Source of the DNA: Ectothiorhodospiraceae bacterium
Lineage (GTDB): Bacteria; Pseudomonadota; Gammaproteobacteria; Nitrococcales; AK92
Assembly: GCA_029268285.1 (NCBI GenBank)
Contig: JAJUGG010000006.1
Location: forward strand, 1 to 32,556
Direction: 5' to 3'
DNA: 32,556 nucleotides
Positions 28,287 to 32,556 of this stretch are shown piece after piece. The stretch's first letter is position 1. Each line of letters begins with the position of its first letter. The notes under the pieces are model-generated. The model was not told the DNA's origin. It did not search any database and saw only the letters and a list, made by a program, of their open reading frames with translations. The translations under genes and the position numbers were made by a program.

Positions 28287-29783
28287 ATGAGCAACGTTTA
28301 CATCGTCATTGAGGATTCCAAGGACTGGAAGCCTTACTATCCCAGCGCCAACGTGGTGACCGCACAGGAATACCTGTTCGGGGAGCATAGCGAGGCGCCC
28401 GCGGGCACCCGAGTCATCAACCTGTGCCGCGGCTATAAGTATCTCTCGCTGGGCTACTATTGCTCGTTGCTGGCGGAGGCCCGCGGCCACCGGGTCATTC
28501 CGTCCGTGCGCGGCATCAACGATTTGTCGCGCAAGGCGATTTACAGCGTCGGCATCGAGGACCTGGACGCCTTGGTCGATCAGGGGCTGGCCGCCGAGGA
28601 CAATCCCGACACGGATACTTTTACGCTAGACGTTTTCTTCGGTCGCAGCGCCTATCCGCAGTGGGCGGAGTTCGCGCGGCAGTTGTTCGAGACTTTTCTC
28701 AGCCCGCTGCTGCAAGTGGAGTTCCGCCGCAGCGGCGGGCGTTGGCGAATCCGTAAGATTCGCAGCAAGGCGCTGCACAAGCTGGACGAGCGCCAGGAGG
28801 ATTTGTTCGCCGAGGCGCTGGATGCCTTCAGCCGCTATGTCTGGCGCAAGAAAGCGCGGCGCCCGTCGCGCTACGATTTGGCCATCCTCTACAACCCGGA
28901 CGAAGCCTTGCCGCCGTCCGACCGTCGCGCGCTGGCAAACTTCGTGCGCGTCGGTCGCAGCCTGGGCTTGGATGTCGAGCTGATTCAGAAGCGCGACTAT
29001 GCCTCGCTGGCCGAGTACGACGCGCTCTTCATTCGCGAGACCACGGCCGTTTCCAACCACACCTATCGGTTTGCCAAGCAGGCCGAGCGGGAGGGCTTGG
29101 TCGTGATCGACGATCCGACCTCGATCATGCGCTGCACGAACAAGGTCTACTTGGCCGACTTGCTGCGCAAGAACAAAGTGCCAGCGCCGAAGACGCGCAT
29201 TCTGCAGCGTGGCGACCTCAAGCGTCTGGACGCCGTGGTTACCGAGCTCGGGCTGCCCATGGTTCTGAAAATCCCGGACGGCTCGTTTTCGCGGGGCGTG
29301 ATGAAAGTCGGAAACGAGGACGAGCTGCGCGCGGCTGCCGCAGAGCTTCTGAAGAAATCGGATTTGATCCTCGCTCAGGAGTATCTGTACACCGAGTACG
29401 ACTGGCGCATCGGCGTGCTCAACAAGAAACCGATCTTCGCCTGCCAATACTTCATGAGCAAAGGCCACTGGCAGATTTACGAACACAAGCCTGGCGGCAG
29501 CGTGAAGGAGGGGCGATTCAAGACCTTTCCGACCGCAGAGGCCCCGCCGGCCGTAGTCAGGACCGCAGTCAGGGCGGCAGGACTGATCGGCGACGGGCTG
29601 TACGGCGTGGATATCAAGCAGAATGCGAAGGGCTGTTACGTCATCGAAGTGAACGACAACCCCAACATCGATGCCGGCGTCGAGGACAAGTACCTCAAGG
29701 ACGAGCTGTATCGCATCGTGCTGGAAGAGTTCATTCGCCGACTGGACCTGAAGCGCAAGCCTCACCGCGGCGGTGGTAGCTGA
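28287..29783 (+). CDS. RimK-like ATP-grasp ligase with RLAN N-terminal domain
   Basis: The 498-residue protein has an N-terminal domain (about 1-200) matching the RimK-like ATP-grasp N-terminal (RLAN) type: YIVIEDSKDWKPYYPSANVV, GTRVINLCRGYKYLSLGYYC. A RimK-type ATP-grasp domain follows (about 210-485): TTAVSNHTYRFA, DPTSIMRCTNKVYLADLL, PMVLKIPDGSFSRGVMKV with ATP-binding Lys328, ILAQEYLYTEYDWRIGVL, and the metal-binding EVNDNPN (454-460). ATP-grasp ligases activate a carboxylate as acyl phosphate and join it to an amine. RimK itself adds glutamates to ribosomal protein S6, but the RLAN group is predicted to make or modify peptides whose identity is unknown. SD signal before ATG 28287 is weak. 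Confidence 0.9.
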   Translation: MSNVYIVIEDSKDWKPYYPSANVVTAQEYLFGEHSEAPAGTRVINLCRGYKYLSLGYYCSLLAEARGHRVIPSVRGINDLSRKAIYSVGIEDLDALVDQGLAAEDNPDTDTFTLDVFFGRSAYPQWAEFARQLFETFLSPLLQVEFRRSGGRWRIRKIRSKALHKLDERQEDLFAEALDAFSRYVWRKKARRPSRYDLAILYNPDEALPPSDRRALANFVRVGRSLGLDVELIQKRDYASLAEYDALFIRETTAVSNHTYRFAKQAEREGLVVIDDPTSIMRCTNKVYLADLLRKNKVPAPKTRILQRGDLKRLDAVVTELGLPMVLKIPDGSFSRGVMKVGNEDELRAAAAELLKKSDLILAQEYLYTEYDWRIGVLNKKPIFACQYFMSKGHWQIYEHKPGGSVKEGRFKTFPTAEAPPAVVRTAVRAAGLIGDGLYGVDIKQNAKGCYVIEVNDNPNIDAGVEDKYLKDELYRIVLEEFIRRLDLKRKPHRGGGS

Positions 29784-29872
29784 CAAAATGCGCGGACGCC
29801 CCCACTCCCACAGCTTTGTGGCGGTGTAGGAGGCAGGGGCGGCGAGGTCGTCGCCGCGCCCGCTCGCTCGCA

Positions 29873-30895
29873 ATGCTCGATTCGCTGACGTCAGCCTTCG
29901 CAGCCTTCGGCGCGGCTGCGCTCGTTATCGCCGTAGCCGGCACCTATCTTGCGCGCTATGCCGATGAGCTGGCCGACCGAACCGGCCTCGGAGAAGCGAT
30001 CATCGGCACCTTCTTGCTCGCTTCAGCCACCTCTCTGCCGGATTTTGCCGCTACCTTGAGCGCGGCCGTCGATGCTCGTCCCGAACTCGCCATGAGCAAT
30101 GTCATGGGCAGCATGGCGGTCAATTTGCTGTTTCTCGGCATTGCCGACATCAGTTACCGTGAGGCCAATCTCGAGCACGCGGCCGCTTCTTCCTCCAACC
30201 TAGCGCAAGCGGCGCTGCTCATCGCGCTGTTGAGCGTTCCTCTGATCGCTGCTCAAGCGCCGGAGGTTGCGCTGTTCGGCGTTCACCCCGCGTCGCCGCT
30301 GATTGTGGCGGCTTATGTGTTTGGATTCGTATTGATCCGCCGGACCCAGGAATCCCCGATGTGGTTCCCGCGACGCACGCCTCTGACAGTCATCGATAGG
30401 CCAGCCTCGGAAGAACAGGCGGGCTCGGTCGCGCCTCTGTGGCTAAAGTTCCTGGCGCTGACCCTTGTGACGGCGCTCGCGGGCTGGCTGCTGATGGAAG
30501 CGGTTAAAACGATTGCCGATCGCACAGCGCTGTCGGAGAACGTCGCCGGGGGCGTGCTGACGGCCGTGTCCACATCCTCGCCCGAGCTGGTGACGACGCT
30601 GGCAGCCATCCGAGCAGGGGCGTTGACGCTCGCCGTCAGCAACATCATCGGCACCAACTGCTTCAACATTCTGGTGATTGCCGCCGCCGATCTGGCCTAC
30701 CGCCAAGGTTCGATCTATCACGACATCTCGTCATTGCAGGTGGTTTGGGGGCTGGTGGCAATTCTGATGACCGCCGTGTTGCTGCTGGGCATGGTTCGCC
30801 GCCAAGTGGGCGGCTTCGGCAACATCGGTTTCGAGAGCGTTGTCATCCTCGCGGTCTACACGATCACCGTCATACTGGTGATCTTGAACGCTTAG
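29873..30895 (+). CDS. CaCA family cation/Ca2+ antiporter
   Basis: The 340-residue membrane protein has two halves of about five helices, each with an alpha repeat: GTFLLASATSLPDFAATLSA with SNVMGSMAVNLL, and GGVLTAVSTSSPELVTTLAA with SNIIGTNCFNIL. This is the sodium/calcium exchanger fold. A hydrophilic loop (about 165-195) separates the halves. The first repeat has Asp where the second has the usual metal-binding Glu. ATG 29873 has no Shine-Dalgarno; TAGGAGG lies 45 nt away, and a stem (GCGGCGA against TCGCCGC) sits between. It follows the ATP-grasp gene by 89 nt, and its stop overlaps the converging YkgJ stop. Confidence 0.87.
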   Translation: MLDSLTSAFAAFGAAALVIAVAGTYLARYADELADRTGLGEAIIGTFLLASATSLPDFAATLSAAVDARPELAMSNVMGSMAVNLLFLGIADISYREANLEHAAASSSNLAQAALLIALLSVPLIAAQAPEVALFGVHPASPLIVAAYVFGFVLIRRTQESPMWFPRRTPLTVIDRPASEEQAGSVAPLWLKFLALTLVTALAGWLLMEAVKTIADRTALSENVAGGVLTAVSTSSPELVTTLAAIRAGALTLAVSNIIGTNCFNILVIAAADLAYRQGSIYHDISSLQVVWGLVAILMTAVLLLGMVRRQVGGFGNIGFESVVILAVYTITVILVILNA

Positions 30896-31155
30896 GATGA
30901 AACGCTTGCGGTGGCTCTCTCCAGGTAGGCAAGCAAAGACAAGGCCTCGGCCGCATCTTGGCCGCACATATCCGGCGCCGGTTTGAGCCGACTGCAGACG
31001 GCTGGGCGGCGGGGGTCGCCGAATAGTTTGCAGCGATTGTCCTCATCGAGCTGGACGCAACGCACACCCGCCGGCTTACCTTCAGGGTGGCCAGGTATCG
31101 GTGAGCTGATCGAAGGGGCGATGCAACATGCCCCACATCCTATCCTGCATTCCAT
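30892..31155 (-). CDS. YkgJ-family cysteine cluster protein
   Basis: The 87-residue protein begins MECRIGCGACCIAPSISSPI and continues PEGKPAGVRCVQLDEDNRC, LFGDPRRPAVC and MCGQDAAEAL. Its cysteines (CxxxCxxCC, then single Cys in GVRC, NRC, AVC, DMC) are those of the YkgJ/UPF0153 family, thought to bind zinc or an iron-sulfur centre; no activity is known to me. Length and start match the short family members, so I start at 31155 rather than at the in-frame ATG at 31260. It converges on the antiporter gene with a 4-nt overlap of the two stops. Confidence 0.88.
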   Translation of the reverse strand: MECRIGCGACCIAPSISSPIPGHPEGKPAGVRCVQLDEDNRCKLFGDPRRPAVCSRLKPAPDMCGQDAAEALSLLAYLERATASVSS

Positions 31156-31260
31156 GTGCGCAATTATAGGTTGACTAGGGTCGCCTAGAGACATTTCGGG
31201 TATCGCCGAACGGGCCGAAGGGGCGGTGCAGCAGGCATCGCGGCCGATTCTATATTCCAT
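31156..31260 (-). pseudogene. Decayed partial copy of the YkgJ N-terminus
   Basis: In frame with and directly upstream of the YkgJ gene, 35 codons begin MEYRIGRDACCTAPSARSAI. These align with the start of YkgJ (MECRIGCGACCIAPSISSPI): by my hand count 45 of the first 66 bases are identical. Two of the four clustered cysteines are lost (to Tyr and Arg). No stop codon separates the copies, so a 122-residue fusion starting at 31260 is possible, but decay of the cysteines argues for a remnant. Confidence 0.6.
31163..31168 (-). promoter_or_regulatory. Consensus -10 box upstream of the YkgJ gene
   Basis: On the minus strand a perfect TATAAT ends 7 nt before the ATG at 31155. Transcription would begin at or one base before the start codon, and no Shine-Dalgarno is present. 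No convincing -35 is seen 17 bp upstream. Confidence 0.45.
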
Positions 31261-31430
31261 CGTACGAGTTTGGCCGTTTTTTGCGGCGCTGGCCTTCGGG
31301 CGGTCACAGGGGGGCGCCCTGTTGACGGCTTTACCGCCAGCTCAGCAAAACCGTGTGTGGGTGTGTGAGGACGACTGCGGTAGGGGCTTACGCTCATGAG
31401 TGGTATGCGGAGCTCGCGTCCAACTGACGG

Positions 31431-32498
31431 TCACCGCCGAGGCAGCCGGAACCAAACGGTGGTTCCATGCCCGGGGGTGCTGTCGATCCCGATCCTGCCG
31501 CCCATGGCGGTGACGGCGCGATATGCCACGTGCAGGCCGATTCCTGCGCCGCTTTGTGGTCCTGGCTGCACGGTTCCGAGTAGCCCCGCCTGCCTATCCG
31601 GCGCAATGCCGGGTCCGGAGTCCTTTACTTTGAAGATGACGGACTCGTGCTCCTCCTCGGCTTCTACTCGCACGAATCCTGACGAGGTGTATTTAACCGC
31701 GTTCTCCACTAGGTTACCCATAACGTCGACGAAGAGGTTGGGGTCGATCTCCATCTCTAACGCCCGGTTGACGTCGGCCTCCAGACGCAACGCTTTTTGA
31801 TGGGCATCAGCCTGCCGGTCGTCCAGGGCCTGATCTATCAAGCGAGCGGGATAGATCAGTTGCGGGCGAACTGGTAGTTCATGGGGTTTAAAGCGTTCCA
31901 GGCGCATGACGCTGTCGACCATATAGGACAAGCGCTTCAGGTTGCGTTGGATCTGATCGGACAGCGGAGGGGTGATCTGACCTTGGCGTTCCAGTAGGTG
32001 CAACTGCATGATCAGTGTGGAGAGGGGTGTTCGCATTTGATGAGTGAGGCCGGCGAGGTATGTAGAGCGTTCTTGGCGCATCTGTTCGCGGCGGCGAGCC
32101 TCGTAGCGTCGAACCGATTCGGCGGCCAGTTCGAATAGGGCCTGATGCAGATAGGTCAGTTCATCGAAGCTCGGCTCCAGCGCGCGCTCCCGTATCCACC
32201 GGCTAATGATATCGAGCGCCAGGCCGTACTCCTGAACCACTTCCTCAATTGGCATGTCTTGGTCAACGCGCGCCTCGGGGTCGAGTCGCTCGCTGATTTG
32301 CCAGATCTGTGTCGGTGGTTCCGCCTGTTCTAGGTTCTGCAGTTGATCGCCAATCAGCCGAAGCTGCGGCGACAGATGGTCTTTTAGCGCAGCTTCCTGA
32401 ATCTCCGGATGAGGGTGCTGGGAGCGGCGCCAGGCCTCGTACCAGCGCTGTGTAATTTCTTCATGCTGTGTTAGTAAGGCTCGGCCGAGGCGGGGCAT
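31431..32498 (-). CDS. Soluble sensor histidine kinase with RsbRD-like N-terminus
   Basis: The 355-residue protein has no transmembrane segment. Its first about 130 residues are helical and resemble the N-terminal domain of RsbR/RsbRD-type proteins (ALLTQHEEITQRWYEAWRRS, EEVVQEYGLALDIISRWIRE). The H-box is GLTHQMRTPLSTLIMQL (His about 153), the N-box NLVENAVKYT, G1 DSGPGIAPD and G2 GAGIGLHVAY, then GGRIGIDSTPGHGTTVWF. The kinase should autophosphorylate and pass phosphate to a response regulator. The residue after the phospho-His is Gln, not the usual Glu or Asp. AGAGAGG precedes the ATG. In the 170 nt between it and the YkgJ remnant (31261-31430) I see no gene. Confidence 0.88.
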   Translation of the reverse strand: MPRLGRALLTQHEEITQRWYEAWRRSQHPHPEIQEAALKDHLSPQLRLIGDQLQNLEQAEPPTQIWQISERLDPEARVDQDMPIEEVVQEYGLALDIISRWIRERALEPSFDELTYLHQALFELAAESVRRYEARRREQMRQERSTYLAGLTHQMRTPLSTLIMQLHLLERQGQITPPLSDQIQRNLKRLSYMVDSVMRLERFKPHELPVRPQLIYPARLIDQALDDRQADAHQKALRLEADVNRALEMEIDPNLFVDVMGNLVENAVKYTSSGFVRVEAEEEHESVIFKVKDSGPGIAPDRQAGLLGTVQPGPQSGAGIGLHVAYRAVTAMGGRIGIDSTPGHGTTVWFRLPRR

Positions 32499-32500
32499 GG

Positions 32501-32556
32501 CTAACCTCTCTTCTGCCTTTGGGTCGACGGCGGCACTGAATCCTGCGCTATGGGTA
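32501..32556 (-). CDS. Possible 3' end of a gene upstream of the kinase (truncated by window)
   Basis: On the minus strand an open frame entering from the right edge ends in TAG 2 nt before the kinase ATG, reading ...PIAQDSVPPSTQRQKRG. Only 18 codons are visible, so the frame could be open by chance. The tight spacing would suit a co-transcribed partner such as a response regulator, but nothing in these residues identifies one. Confidence 0.3.
   Translation of the reverse strand, partial: PIAQDSVPPSTQRQKRG

Noticed and set aside
28626-29873. 415-codon minus-strand frame opposite the ATP-grasp gene
   Set aside because: Antisense shadow; no domain is recognisable and the plus strand has clear catalytic motifs.

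Overview
The window is a chromosomal segment of a GC-rich Gammaproteobacterium. Three things point there: the rnpB-mraZ-dcw order, followed by lpxC, a DUF721/DciA gene, secA, argJ and a Nudix-ThiE fusion gene, resembles Pseudomonas-like and deeper gammaproteobacterial lineages; MurE carries the meso-diaminopimelate motif; and LpxC implies lipopolysaccharide. I cannot name the genus. No tRNA, CRISPR array, insertion sequence or prophage is visible.

Layout. Positions 1-148 hold the 3' end of RNase P RNA, followed by an intrinsic terminator. A sigma70-type promoter (368-397) and a five-unit, 10-bp-period MraZ operator (407-450) lead into the dcw cluster (457-17860): mraZ, rsmH, ftsL, ftsI, murE, murF, mraY, murD, ftsW, murG, murC, murB, ddl, ftsQ, ftsA, ftsZ. 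Most junctions there are 1-11 nt overlaps, so the cluster is probably one long transcriptional and translational unit that makes lipid II and the divisome proteins using it. A 399-nt gap with an inverted repeat precedes lpxC (18260-19168). A second gap of about 380 nt holds a strong terminator and what looks like a decayed dispersed repeat. DciA (helicase loading, minus strand) and secA (plus strand) then diverge from a shared promoter region; secA has a structured leader of about 120 nt. argJ and the Nudix-ThiE fusion follow.

From 25149 on the window becomes accessory: a periplasmic di-heme cytochrome c peroxidase (minus), a DUF938 methyltransferase, a small RRM RNA-binding protein with a strong terminator, then a GNAT acetyltransferase paired with an RLAN-type ATP-grasp ligase and a CaCA-type cation/Ca2+ antiporter. 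A YkgJ cysteine-cluster protein (minus) follows, with a decayed partial copy of its own N-terminus directly upstream. Last is a soluble sensor histidine kinase (minus), preceded at the window edge by the probable tail of another gene.

Most of the window is well-understood housekeeping DNA. The items I rate highest for a second look are the GNAT/RLAN-ATP-grasp pair (predicted peptide-type product unknown), the YkgJ partial duplication, the secA leader with competing pairings and an overlapping small ORF, and two genes that look leaderless.
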